From CADEED01 sp963839685 (GTDB taxonomy: Bacteria; Pseudomonadota; Gammaproteobacteria; Steroidobacterales; Steroidobacteraceae), in contig CAWIVS010000011.1 in assembly GCA_963839685.1 (NCBI GenBank), forward strand, positions 1,054,001-1,118,000: DNA of 64,000 bases, read 5' to 3'. The number at the start of each line of letters is the position of its first letter. The first letter of the stretch is position 1. Made by a program: the position numbers and the translations under genes. This document shows positions 45,440 through 56,600 of this stretch, piece after piece. The notes beneath the pieces were generated by a model that worked only from the letters and a program-made list of their open reading frames with translations, did not search any database and was not told the origin of the DNA.

Positions 45440-48400
45440 ATGTCGACTCGAACCCGCGTTGCAGCGGCTGTTTGTGTTCTAGCCCTTTCTTCCATCGCTG
45501 CCGCGGACAATGTGCGCGGCGCCTGGTCAGCGCCATTCACCTGGCCGCTGATCTCCGCGCACGCAGTCCTGACGCCGGACGGCCGGGTGCTCACTTATGG
45601 CACCGACAACGCCGGCAAGCAGACCGGCTTCTTCATCTACGACGTCTGGGATCCGCAGGGCGGTACGACGGGTGGACACCTCACGCTGCCCAACGTCACC
45701 GGCACCGACATCTTCTGCAGTTCGCAGATCATCATGCCGCAGAGCGGCAACATCTTCCTCGCCGGCGGCGACAATTTCGTCAACGGCAACACCACCAACA
45801 CCGGCAACAACAACACCAACGTTTACAACCCCACGACCAACAACCTCGCCCGCGGCAACGACATGAACCGGCCGCGCTGGTATTCGACCTCCACGACGCT
45901 GCTGAACGGCGAGATCTACATCCAGGGTGGCACCAGCGGTGGCGACCGTCCGGAGATCCGCGGCAACGACGGTACCCTGCGCCTGCTGGCGAACGTGAAC
46001 ACCAGCGGCTTATCCGCGACGTTCCCGCGCAATTTCCTCGCGCCCGATGGACGCGTCTTTGGCTTCGACACCAGCGGCAGGATGTATTACGTCTCGCCGG
46101 CAGGCGCTGGCTTGCTCACCACGGCCGGGCAGTTGACCGGCGCCACCAGCTGGACTTCGAGCGCCGCCATGTTCCAGCCAGGGCGGATCCTGCAGATGGG
46201 CGGCGCCTCGAGTGCTGCCCTGGTCATCGACATCAACGGTGTTCAGCCGGTCGTAACTTCCACGCAGTCCATGTCGACGCAGCGCCAGTGGGTGTCGGCG
46301 ACCGTCCTGCCCGATGGCCGGGTGCTCGGCACCGGCGGCAGTCAGGTCGACAATCAGCTCACGGGCGTCAATAACGTCGCCGAGATCTGGAGTCCCGTCA
46401 CGGGAACCTGGACGCAGGGCGCCTCGGGCACCAAAGCGCGTCTCTATCACTCTTTCGCCTTGCTGCTGCCGGACGCGTCGGTGCTGGTGGGCGGTGGTGG
46501 CGCGCCCGGTCCGCAGGTCAATCTCAATGCCGAGATCTATACGCCACCGTACCTGTTCGACGCCACCGGCGCCCGCGCCGCGCGGCCGGCCATCATGTCA
46601 GCGCCTGATACCGTCATGCCCGGCGAGCTCTTCCAGGTCGGCTTCTCGGGCGCTGGCAGCGTCAGTCGCGTCTCGTTCATCAAGACCGGCACGACCACCC
46701 ACAGCAACAACATGGACCAGCGCTACCTGCAGCTGCCCTTCACCGCCAATGGCAACCTGCTCGACGTGCAGTTGCCCTCGCGAGCCGGTGACCTGCCGCC
46801 GGGCTACTACATGCTGTTCGTGCTCAACGCGCAGGGAGTGCCCTCGGTGGCGCGCATCGTGCGTGTCGGCATCACCACCACCGATCCCGGTACTTCGGAT
46901 TTCATTCCGGCCGCGGGCGGCAACGGCGGTGGTCCGTTCACGCTCGCCTGCGAAGCCAATGAGGTCCTCGTCGGCGTGCGCGGCAGCACCGCCACCTACG
47001 TGAACCAGGTCGCCCCGCAATGCGTGCGTGTCAACGCCTCCGGCCAGTGGGTCGGCTCACCGGTCGAACGCGGCATCACCGGCACCGCCGGCACGACTAA
47101 CTACACGAAATCGTGCCCGGCCAATTCGGCGATCAGCGGTTTCCGCGGCCGCTTCAGCACGTACGTCGACCAGCTCGATTTCGAATGCCGGCCGCTGACG
47201 TCGGACGGCAAACTCACGGGCACCGGCGCGTTCCTGGGCGCGGTCGGCCCGGCCACCGGAACGGCGCAGGGACCGTGGCGCTGCGACTCGGCAAATCCGG
47301 TGTTCGCCCTTTACGGCCGCTCGGCAAGCTGGCTGGACAGCTTCGGCATGCAGTGCCGCCAGGCGGCGGCGAGCGTCGTCAACACGCCGCCGACCCTGGC
47401 AAACCCGGGCAACCAGTCGACCCCGGTGAACTCCGCCGTCGATCTTGCGGCCAGCGCTTCGGACACGGATGGCAATACGCTCAGCTTCAGCGCCTTTGGC
47501 CTGCCCGCCGGCCTGTCCATCGACGGCGCCACCGGCCGGATCAGTGGAGCGCCCAGCACCGCCGGCAGCTACCCGGTGTCACTGAGCGTTTTCGATGGAA
47601 CGGTCACGGTCAGCGTCACGTTCAACTGGATCGTGACCAGCACTTTGCCGTTCACGCTCGATCCGTTGCCGCCGGCCACGCCCAAACTCGCGGGCACGCC
47701 AGTGAACTACACCGCGACCGCCCGCAACGGCACCAATGTGACCTATAGCTGGTTCTTCGATGACGGCACGGCAGCGAGTGCGCCCTCGAGTTCACCGACG
47801 ATCACGCATACTTTTGCGCGCCCTGGCGTCTACTACGTGAGCGTCACGGCTTCGTCGCCGGGCTTCACGTCGCTATCCGAGACGGTCGCGCAGTCCATCT
47901 ACCTGCAACCCACGGCCAACAGGCCGACGATGTCGAGCAACATCGCCTACGACACCAGCAATGGCGGGCGCCTCTGGGTGGTGAACCAGGACAACAACTC
48001 GGTCTCGGTGTTCGACGCCACCAGCAATGCCAGGCTCGCGGAAATCCCGGTGGGCGCGGGTCCGCGCACGCTGGCGGTGGCGCCGAACGGCACCGTGTGG
48101 GTGGTCAACAAACACACCGCGACCATCAGCGTGGTCAATCCGGCCTCGATGAGCGTTTCGCAGACGCTGCCGCTGCCGTTCGCCTCGCAGCCCTTCGGCA
48201 TCGCGTTCGCGCCCACGGGCGGCTTTGCGTACGTGGTGCTCGAGGGTAGCGGCACGCTGCTCAAGCTGGACGCCGCCAGTGGTGCGACGCTCGCCAGCCT
48301 CGGCATTGGCAAGAATCCGCGCCATGTCTCCGTGAACTCGGATGGCACCGCCGTGTATGTGTCGCGCTTCATCACGCCGCCGCTGCCGGGCGAGAGCACT

Positions 48401-50621
48401 CCGCTGGTACAGCCGGGTGGCGCCGGCGGCGAAGTCGTGGTGGTGTCCGCCGCCGGCATGACGGTTTCGGGCGTGATCACGCTCGCTCACAGCGACATGC
48501 CGGACTTCGAGATCCAGGGCAGTGGCGTGCCCAACTACCTGGGCGCCGTGGCGCTGTCGCCGGATGGCGCGACGGCCTGGGTGCCCTCGAAGCAGGACAA
48601 CATCCTGCGTGGCTCGCTGCGCAACGGCTCGAATCTCAACTTCCAGAACACGGTGCGCGCCGTCGCGTCGCGTATCGACCTGGCCACCGGTCTCGAAGAC
48701 CTCGCATCACGCGTGGACCTCGATAACTCCAGTCTCGGCAGCGCCGCGGTGTTCGATCCCTTCGGTAACTATCTGTTCGTGGCGCTGGAAACCAGCCGCC
48801 ATGTCGCGGTGGTCGATGCGCAGGGCCGCTACGAAATCTTTCGTTTCGACGTGGGCCGCGCGCCGCAGGGCCTGGCGATCTCGGACGATGGCCTGCGTCT
48901 GTACGTCAACAACTTCATGGATCGCACGGTGGGAGTATTCGACCTCACGCGACTGCTGAATCTCGGCGAATCGAACGTGCCGTCACTGGCCACGCTGAAT
49001 GCCGTCGCCGGCGAGTCGCTGTCGGCACCGGTGCTCAAGGGCAAGCAGTTCTTCTACGACGCGCGCGACACTTCGGTTGTCACAAGATGCGTACATGAGC
49101 TGCGCTTCCTGTCACAACGACGGTGGCCACGACGGGCGCACCTGGGATCTCACCGGCATGGGTGAGGGGCTGCGCAACACGGCGAGCCTGCGTGGTCGCG
49201 CGGCCGGGCAGGGCTTCCTGCACTGGTCCGCCAACTTCGACGAGTTGCAGGACTTCGAAGCCCAGATCCGCACGCTGGCCGGCGGCTCGGGCCTCATGAG
49301 CGACGTCGACTTCAACGCCGGCACCCGCAGCCAGCCTCTGGGTGATACGAAGGCCGGCGTGAGCGCGGATCTGGATGCGCTTGCGGCCTACGTGGCCTCG
49401 CTGAACACGTCCGCGAACAGCCCGCGCCGCAATGCCGACGGTTCTCTCACCACGGCGGCCGTGGCGGGTCGCGAAGTGTTCCGCGCCGCCAACTGCGCCC
49501 AGTGCCATGGCGGGGCCGCCTTCACCATCAGCGCCTCCGCCAACCTGCAGGATGTGGGCACGATCAGGCAGCCAGGCAGTGGCCAGCGCCTGGGCGGCGC
49601 ACTCACCGGCATCGACGTGCCGACACTGCGTGATGTTTGGGCGACGGCCCCGTACCTGCACGACGGTTCCGCCGCGACCATCGCGCAGGCGATCACGGCA
49701 CACGGTGGCGTGAGCTTCAGCAGTACGGATCTCGCCAATCTCGTGGCGTACGTCGAGCAGATCGGCGCCCAGGAGACGGCGGCGCCGACGCCTAACAACC
49801 CGCCGCTGCTGACGAACCCCGGTAACCAGAGCGGCTACACCGGAACGGCGGTGAATCTCGCGCTCAGTGCCAGCGACCTCGACGGTGAGGCGTTGCAGTT
49901 CAGCGCGACCGGTCTGCCTGCCGGGCTGTCGATTGGAAGTTCGACGGGCCTGATCAGTGGCACGCCCACTGTGGCGGGCAATTACAACGTCACCGTCACC
50001 GTGCGCGACGCCCTGGTCGGCGTCTCGCAGAGCTTCACCTGGAGTGTCACGTTTCGCGACACCACGGCACCATCGAGGCCGACAGGCTTCAGCGTCTCCG
50101 AGATCAGCGGCGAGCCGGTTCTGACCTGGAGTGCATCCACCGACAATGTGGGCGTCGCCGGTTACATCGTCTATCGATCCACGAACGGCACCCAGGGTTC
50201 GGAAGTTGCACGTACCTCGGCGGGCGTGCGCACCTGGACTGACAAATCGTTCCAGGAGAAGGTGAAGTACACGTACTCGCTGAAAGCCTACGACGCCGCG
50301 GGCAACGAGAGCACGTTGAGCGCGCTGCGCTCGGTGACGCCGTCGGAGCCGCCGTCGACGCCGACGGTGAGTGTGGCGCTGTCGAATGGTGATCCGCGCC
50401 TCACGTGGACGGCCTCGACCGACAATGTGGGTGTGGCGGGTTACATCATCTACCGCTCCACCAATGGCGGAAACGGTTCTGAAATCGCACGCGTGAGCAC
50501 GCTCACCTTCACCGACACCACAGGCCAGGCCGGCAGGCGCTACTCCTACAACGTGCGCGCCTACGATGCGGCAGGGAACCTGAGCAGCCGATCGACCGAC
50601 GTCTCGATCGTCGCGCAGTGA
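45440..50621 (+). CDS. Exported copper-radical oxidase-like / beta-propeller / di-haem cytochrome c / FN3 fusion protein (frameshifted)
   Basis: The joined length is ~1726 residues. A signal peptide (AAAVCVLALSSIAAA) is followed by a galactose/glyoxal-oxidase-like kelch domain plus DUF1929 cap (residues ~25-480). The copper-radical ligands are in order: Cys93 (DIFCSSQ), Tyr148 (RPRWYSTS), Tyr336-His337 (ARLYHSFA) and His421 (TTHSNNMDQR). Next come a jacalin/VMO-like Cys-rich segment, an Ig-like and a PKD domain, and a YVTN propeller (LWVVNQDNNSVSVFDATSN). A MauG-like cytochrome module has two CxxCH sites (MSCASCHNDGG and NCAQCHGG). A further Ig domain and two FN3 repeats end it. One extra base near 49072 splits the frame before the first CxxCH. 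The stop overlaps the SCO gene (GTGA). The oxidation substrate is unknown. Confidence 0.85.
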
Positions 50622-51220
50622 GCAAACGCGTCAAACACTGGGTCCCCGTCGCGCTCGCGGCACTGGTGACGGTGATGGCGACGGCGGCGATCGCGGCGCC
50701 CAAATCACTGCCGGCATTCGAGCGGGTCATGGTCATCGAGCCGCGCGTGGTGGCCGACCTCGAGATGACTGATCACACCGGCAAGCGGCGGCGGCTCAGC
50801 GACCTGGCGGGTACGCCGGCCCTCGTGTACTTCGGTTTTACCCACTGTCCGGATGCCTGTCCGACCACGCTGCAGAAGCTCGCCATGATCAAGTCTGCCG
50901 AGGGGGAGCCGCTCAAAGGTGTGCGCGTGGTGTTGATCAGCGTGGACGGCGAGCGCGACACGCCGGAAGTCCTCAAGGATTTTCTCGCGCGGTTTTCCGG
51001 GGACTTCGTCGGGCTCACCGCGCCGCCCGACCAGGTGCGCAACCTGGCGCTGAGCTTCTCGGCGCCGTTCTTCAAGGATCCGCCGAAGGACGGGGCCTAC
51101 GCGGTGCAGCACTCGACGCGTGTCTATGCACTCGACAAGCAAGGACGGCTGCGCGCCGAACTGTACGAAGCCTCGCGTGAGGCGACTGTCGGCGTCGCGC
51201 GCGCGTTGTCAGCCGAATAG
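50618..51220 (+). CDS. SCO1/SenC-family copper chaperone
   Basis: This protein has 200 residues and starts with GTG at 50618, overlapping the upstream stop. A signal or anchor segment (VALAALVTVMATAAIAAP) is followed by a thioredoxin-fold domain with the copper-binding FGFTHCPDACPTTLQKL (Cys-x3-Cys), VVLISVDGERDTPEVLKDF and the third ligand His in AVQHSTRVYALD. SCO proteins deliver copper to cytochrome oxidase or other copper sites in the periplasm. There is no oxidase gene here; the partner by position is the copper-radical oxidase fusion, which would need copper loading. Confidence 0.92.
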   Translation: MSKRVKHWVPVALAALVTVMATAAIAAPKSLPAFERVMVIEPRVVADLEMTDHTGKRRRLSDLAGTPALVYFGFTHCPDACPTTLQKLAMIKSAEGEPLKGVRVVLISVDGERDTPEVLKDFLARFSGDFVGLTAPPDQVRNLALSFSAPFFKDPPKDGAYAVQHSTRVYALDKQGRLRAELYEASREATVGVARALSAE

Positions 51221-51230
51221 GCCTCGCGCC

Positions 51231-51258
51231 AAAAAAAAGCGGCGCCCGAAGGCGCCGC
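51231..51258 (-). terminator. Intrinsic terminator of the RRM gene
   Basis: On the minus strand, GCGGCGCC TTCG GGCGCCGC is followed by eight T. The stem is perfect with a stable UUCG tetraloop. It ends the RNA-binding protein transcript and lies 10 bases from the end of the convergent SCO gene. Confidence 0.92.
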
Positions 51259-51288
51259 CTAACATCACTTGATGTGTCGCAGACCGGT

Positions 51289-51582
51289 TTAGAACCGGCG
51301 ACCGCCACCACCACCAAAGTTGCCGCGCGGAGCGCCGCGATCGCGCTCCTGCGCCTCATTGACCTTGAGCGGACGACCGCCGAAGTCTTTGCCGTCGAGC
51401 GCCTGCATGGCGCGCGTGGCATCGGCATTCGCCATCTCGACGAAACCAAATCCGCGTGGGCGGCCGGTCTCGCGGTCGTTCACCAGGGACACCTTGTCGA
51501 CGGTGCCGTGGGCTGCAAAGAGGGCGCGCACCTGGTCTTCGGTGGCGGAGAAAGGAAGATTTCCAACGTAAAGTTTCGTCAC
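51289..51582 (-). CDS. RRM-type RNA-binding protein with Gly-rich tail
   Basis: I chose GTG 51582 (MTKLYVGNLPFSATEDQVRA), the usual family start; a TTG at 51594 adds four residues. The product has 97 residues. One RNA recognition motif has RNP2 LYVGNL and RNP1 RGFGFVEM, followed by the tail RGAPRGNFGGGGGRRF. Such proteins bind single-stranded RNA and in several bacteria are made in the cold. The gene has a strong terminator. About 240 bases upstream are gene-free and include a CCCCTTCCGGGGG sequence present twice (51744 and 51783). Confidence 0.93.
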   Translation of the reverse strand: MTKLYVGNLPFSATEDQVRALFAAHGTVDKVSLVNDRETGRPRGFGFVEMANADATRAMQALDGKDFGGRPLKVNEAQERDRGAPRGNFGGGGGRRF

Positions 51583-51774
51583 AGAACAACTCACAAAAAA
51601 GAAACACGGTGACAGGCATGCAGCCCTGTCTGCTGTGGTTCGCGGAATACTTTGAGGTGCCGGCGCCCGTGAATGCGGGGTCGTATCTACAGAAGAATCA
51701 GCAAGCCGGCGCGCAACTTACAGGATTTGCAGTTCCAGCGCGACCCCTTCCGGGGGATTTTTTGCGTAGGGCAA

Positions 51775-51801
51775 GGCCCGCACCCCTTCCGGGGGCGGGC
51801 C
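51775..51801. other. GC-rich hairpin between CHRD and RRM genes
   Basis: GGCCCGC-ACCCC TTCC GGGG-GCGGGCC folds into a long stem. It lies just past the stop of the CHRD gene (51835) on the minus strand. A smaller CCCC TTCC GGGG copy, followed in plus orientation by ATTTTTT, is at 51744. It may terminate the CHRD transcript. Confidence 0.4.
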
Positions 51802-51834
51802 CTGACCGTTTCGCTCCTTAATTAAGGCAACTGT

Positions 51835-52392
51835 TTAGTGCAACTGGCCACGGATTTCGCCAGCCGGCCACTTGGATGAGTGGACGTTGGCATAGGCATA
51901 TCCGGCCTTGATGGCCGCCACGATTTCGTCAAACGCGCCCGGCTCGATGCCCTGGCCCCCGATCGCTGGCGGCACGGCGGCGGGGCCGATGACCAGATCC
52001 GGTGTGATGACACCCGAAATCTCCGCCGGCGGGGCCGGGCAGGCCTGAGTGCCCACGGGACCATTTCCGGCGTTCGTGCACAGGAAGAAGCTGATACCGC
52101 CATTGACGCCCGGCTGGCCGAAATGCACGTGGGCCTGCGCCACCGTGCCTTCCAGCGCCTCGTAGTTCAGGTGCCACGTGATGGTGTTCGCTTTGGTGTC
52201 GATCACCGCGGTGAACTTGCCCTTTGCCGTGGTGGATTGCGACGGCACTTCCTGGTAACCGACGAGCCTGGCGCTCACCTCGATCGACTTCTTGCCACGT
52301 TCGCCGTTTCCTTCATCGGCCATCAAACTACTGGCACCGAGCAGCGTGGCGGCGACGCCCGCGAGCCCGGCGATGAATACTCGACTACGCAT
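51835..52392 (-). CDS. Exported CHRD-domain protein
   Basis: This protein has 185 residues from ATG 52392, with AGGGGAAAA upstream. A signal peptide (FIAGLAGVAATLLGASSLMA-DEG) is followed by a CHRD domain: EVSARLVGYQEVPSQSTTAK, FTAVIDTKANTITWHLNYEA, VAQAHVHFGQPGVNGGISFF (with the conserved AHVHFG) and AYANVHSSKWPAGEIRGQL. CHRD domains occur in chordin and in many bacterial secreted proteins of unknown job. It contains one Cys pair (FLCTN, TQACPAP). Confidence 0.88.
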   Translation of the reverse strand: MRSRVFIAGLAGVAATLLGASSLMADEGNGERGKKSIEVSARLVGYQEVPSQSTTAKGKFTAVIDTKANTITWHLNYEALEGTVAQAHVHFGQPGVNGGISFFLCTNAGNGPVGTQACPAPPAEISGVITPDLVIGPAAVPPAIGGQGIEPGAFDEIVAAIKAGYAYANVHSSKWPAGEIRGQLH

Positions 52393-52485
52393 AATTTTCC
52401 CCTGGGGTTGTGGTTTGGACCTGCGAGGCGACCGGTATTACGCTCGCCCGTGACACTCGTGTGACCTAATGGAGGCGTACTGCCA

Positions 52486-53313
52486 ATGTCCCAATTTGCC
52501 CTGGTGTTCCCCATGTTGGCGCTGGTCATCCTGACCTTCGGCGTCAGCGTGAAGCTGTTTCGGGCACGACTCCGTTCGGTGCGCGAGGGCCACACCCCGG
52601 TGAGTTACTTCAGGGTGTTCCAGGGTTCCCCGGAACCGGAATTTCTTGCCAAGCCCACCCGTCACTACGTGAATCTCTTTGAGACACCGGTGCTTTTTTA
52701 TGCCGGTTGCCTGGCGGCGATGGTCGCGGGCGTGACCGGGCCGGTGACGGTCGCACTCGCCTGGGCGTACGTCGCCGCCCGGCTGGTGCATGCGTGGGTG
52801 CACCTCGGTGGTAATCGCGTCAGACATCGCCTGCGCGCATTTTTACTGGGATGGGTGTGCCTCCTGGGATTGTGGATCTCAGTGGGCGTTGGCGTCGCAT
52901 CGCGGCAGGAACCGTCACCCGCACCCCCACTCGCCGCCCTGCCAGGAACCGCCAGCCAGCTGCTCGAAGCCTATTGCGCGCTCGATTTCGACGGTGCCCG
53001 GCTCAGCAGCACGACGGGGAGGCAGGTCGCGTCAATGGTTGCCTGGGAGCACGAACCTGGCTGGGATGCCGTCAAACTCGTCGACGGATTCATCGTGGGT
53101 GCCGCCAGGGCGAGCGGCAATCGGATCGAAATTCCCGTGACCTATGAAGTAGTCGGCACGGCTGTCGGGTCGCAAATCACACGCTTCGGGAAAGAACTCG
53201 AGACCGTGCAATTCGAACTGGAATCCGCCGGCGGCACCTGGAAGATCATCGGGCCCATCATCCCGCCGCATGTGTCGCCGGCCGCCCACCAGCAGGCGCT
53301 GGCGTCAGGCTGA
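52486..53313 (+). CDS. MAPEG-family membrane protein fused to a soluble C-terminal domain
   Basis: ATG 52486 follows GGAGG at the right distance. The product has 275 residues. Residues ~1-135 have four membrane helices and the MAPEG layout (FPMLALVILTFGVSVKLFRA, PTRHYVNLFETPVLFYAGCL, VALAWAYVAARLVHAWVHLG). Glutathione-using MAPEG enzymes carry a similar N-x-x-E-x-P core, here NLFETP. After a Pro-rich linker, a ~120-residue domain (LLEAYCALDFDGARLSSTTG, VIFELESAGG-like TVQFELESAGGTWKIIG) resembles periplasmic NTF2-like folds. The fusion is unusual. The activity is unknown. Confidence 0.72.
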   Translation: MSQFALVFPMLALVILTFGVSVKLFRARLRSVREGHTPVSYFRVFQGSPEPEFLAKPTRHYVNLFETPVLFYAGCLAAMVAGVTGPVTVALAWAYVAARLVHAWVHLGGNRVRHRLRAFLLGWVCLLGLWISVGVGVASRQEPSPAPPLAALPGTASQLLEAYCALDFDGARLSSTTGRQVASMVAWEHEPGWDAVKLVDGFIVGAARASGNRIEIPVTYEVVGTAVGSQITRFGKELETVQFELESAGGTWKIIGPIIPPHVSPAAHQQALASG

Positions 53314-53657
53314 CATCGAACTCGCGGATATCCCGGGCAATATGTTCGCCTCGCTCTGGCCGGGCGCGATCCGCCAGCTGTCGTTGGGCCTGCTGGCACT
53401 GTTGGCCACGCGACGGTTGCGGCGCGCCATTGCGCAATTTTCACGCCGCCGAACGCTTCGCTGACACGGAATCGTCGTCCTTCGCCAACGATTGGTTATG
53501 TCGTAAAAAAAAAGGTGAGGGCTGCGTCACTAAATCCCCGATAGCCAAATCCAGCTTACAATCCTCGTTGATTCCTACAAGTTAAGGTGCGGACTGAAGG
53601 GTCCGGCAGCGTTCACAGCGCCCCGGAGCAAGGGTCTCGAGAGTGTAGGGGAGCAGG
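53314..53657. other. Gene-free stretch upstream of the metzincin gene
   Basis: These are 344 bases without a convincing gene. A short open frame at 53342-53464 (FASLWPGAIRQLSLGLLALL) has one hydrophobic run but no start signal. A run of nine A lies near 53505. The end holds the ribosome binding site GGGGAGCAGG of the next gene. No clear promoter was found. Confidence 0.4.
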
Positions 53658-56600
53658 GTGCGAAGGGCGGTCAGCCGTATATCGCTATGGATTTGGCTTA
53701 TCGCCACGACTGCCAACGCGCAGCAGATCCAGTTTGCGGAACCGGTCCAGCTCGATGTCGCCGCCTCGACCGCGTCTTTTGAGGCCTACGGGCGCCGCTT
53801 TTCCCTGGCGCTGGGCGACAACGAACGGGTACTCGCGAAACTCCCGGCGCAGCGCAAACAGGAATTGCAACGCTATCGCCTGATGCGCGGCACGCTCGAC
53901 GGACAGCCGGGCTCCTGGGTGCGCCTCACCGAATCTGCGGCCGGCATCGAAGGCGCCATCTGGGACGGCCATGACCTCTATACCGTCACCACCTACGAGC
54001 GCATCGCGTCGCTACTCACCACGCCGCTCGCCGCACGCCCGGATCAGACCGTGGTGTACCGCCTCTCCGATGCGCGCGACCTGTTGCCACAGAATTTCTG
54101 CGCGCTCGAAGACGCGAGCCGCGGCACCGCCAAGCAGACTGCGCTCGATCAGTACCAGGCGCTGGTCGCCGATCTCGAAAACACGACTGACGCCAAGATT
54201 ACCCAGCAGATCGAGATCGCGCTGTTGGGCGACAGCGATTTCGCCGCGAGCCAGGCGCACGATCCCACGGCGGCCATGCTGGCGCGGCTCAACATCGTCG
54301 AAGGCATTTTCAGCGAGCAGGTGGGACTGCTGGTGCTCGCGACCGACGTTCGCGTGATGCCCGCGGCCGGGGATCCGTTTACCAGCACCAACGGAACCAC
54401 CTTGCTCGAGCAGTTGGGCAAGTACCGGATCGCCACCGCCGCGGTGCGGGCGCGCGGCCTGGCGCATCTCATGACGGGCAAGGACCTCGACGGCACCACC
54501 GCGGGCATCGCCTATATCGATGCGCTGTGTGCGGGCGATCGCGGCGTGTCGCTGAGCGGCCAATCCTACGGCACCACCATCTCGGCGCTCATCATGGCGC
54601 ACGAGCTGGGACACAACCTGGGCGCGCCACACGACGGCGCCTCGGGAGGCGCGTGCGAGAACGTGAGCGCCGGCTTCATCATGTCGTCGACCGTCAGCGG
54701 TTACGCGACCTTCTCGCATTGCAGCCTCGAAGTGATGCAGGCCGCGCTCGCTTCGGCGAGCTGCGTGGTGCCGGCCGAATATGCGGATGTGGCCGTGAGG
54801 CCGGCGGCCAGCAACCTCAAGGTCGACGCCGGTATCCCCTTCGTGTTGCCCTGGACGGTGAGCTCGTCCGGAACCTCGGCCACCGAAGACGTGACCCTCG
54901 AGGTCGATTTGCCCGACGGCGTGGGCCTGTCGATCGACACGATCAGCGCCGACCAGGGAAGTTGCTCGGTGGCGGGCTCGAAGGCGAGCTGCTCGTTCGG
55001 CAACTTGTCGCCGGGCGAGCAGCGCAGCGTCAACCTCACCACGCGCGGCATGCTGGCGGGCAACTTCAGCGCTCACGCACGCGTGTCGGCATTCAATGAC
55101 CGGCTCGCATCGAACAACTCGCGCGAGCTGGTTTTCAGTATCCGTTCGGGTGTCGACGCCGCGGTGACACTCACGGCCGAAGCGCCGGAAGTCACGCTCG
55201 GCGTACCGTTGCAGATCTACGCCGATATCTTCAGCCTGCGCGGCCTCGCGGTGCGCGATGCCGTGTTGTCCCTGAATCTCAACCAGGCAGTGGTCGCCGC
55301 CAGTCTTCGCGGGCGCCAGCTGCGTGCCGAGCGCGCGCTCCGTGGTCTGCACGCTCGCGGAATTGCCCGCGGGAGAATCGCGACGCCTCACCGTCACGAC
55401 CAATACCGTCGCGGCTGGACCCATGTACGCGTCGGCCACGGTCAGCGCCGTCGGTGATGGCGACCTGAGCAACAACACCGCGAACGCGCAGGCCTGGGTG
55501 CAGGCCGAGCGCGACCTCGAGCTCACGGCTGGACCCGACACCGTGGAACTGGCGGTGGGTGGAGGCTACGAAGTGCCGCTGCTGGTACGAGCCCGCGGCC
55601 CGCAGCCGACGGCGTCGGCGCGGTTGTCGATCGGGTTCCCCTCGGGCACCGTGGCGGTCGAACTCATCGATTCCGAAGGAGCGACCTGCAACCGGCCGGA
55701 TGCGGCAAGCCTGCAATGCGAGCTCGGCGTATTGGCGCCCGGTGCCACGCAGTTGGTGCGCCTGCGCGTGTCGGGGAGCCGCGCCGGTGTCGCCGACATC
55801 AGTGCGATGGCCGAAGCCGCCGACGACGGTTACGCCGCCAACAATTTCGCGTCGGTGCATGTGCGCATCGACAACCCAGTGGACCTGGGGGTGCTGCTGG
55901 CATCCGGAGGGACGGGCATCGAAGGTGTCGACCTCGAGGGTGAGGTAACGCTGTCCTCGGCCGGCCGCCTGCCCGCAGTGGGCGCGACGCTCGATATCGA
56001 GCTGCATCCCGCGGGCGAGTTGCGCGCGGCGTACATTCACGAAGGCGATGACTGCGAGCTGCTGACGCCGCAACGTGCACGCTGCGCGCTGCCGGTGCTG
56101 TCACGCGGCTCACAACTGTACGTGAAGTACCGCGCCAATTTCGCCGAGCCGGGCGCGTACGACGTCCGGTTCACCCTGCACACACCCGGCGACACGGCCG
56201 CCACCAATGACAAGCTGACTCGCGCCATTCTCGTGCGACCCTATAACGATATTGCCGTGTCCGGAGACGTCGATCTGACCCTGCTGTTGGCAGGCGAGAC
56301 CCGCGAGGAGACCTTCGTAGTACGTACCGGGCGGCGCGCGCTCAGCAGTGCGCGCTTCGTGGCGCGTCACTACCTGCCGGGCATCCGCGTCGCGGCCATT
56401 CGCACCACCACCGGCGACTGCCAGGTGGACGACAGTGCCGGCGCCAGCTGCGAGTTCGCCAATCTGGCGGCGGACAGCGAATTCACGGTGACCGTTGGCT
56501 GGCGCGGCGAGGCGGGCGCCGAGGCGGATGTCTCCGTCGACGTGATCACCACCGGTGATGTCGACATGGGCAACAACAGCGTGCGCGGCCACGCCGAGAT

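Noticed and set aside
53342..53464. Short frame with a hydrophobic run after the MAPEG gene
   Set aside because: It has no ribosome binding site, an Arg-rich end and no family resemblance.
54012..55541. A 509-codon minus-strand frame opposite the metzincin gene
   Set aside because: It has shadow-frame composition, and the plus strand carries the protease motifs.
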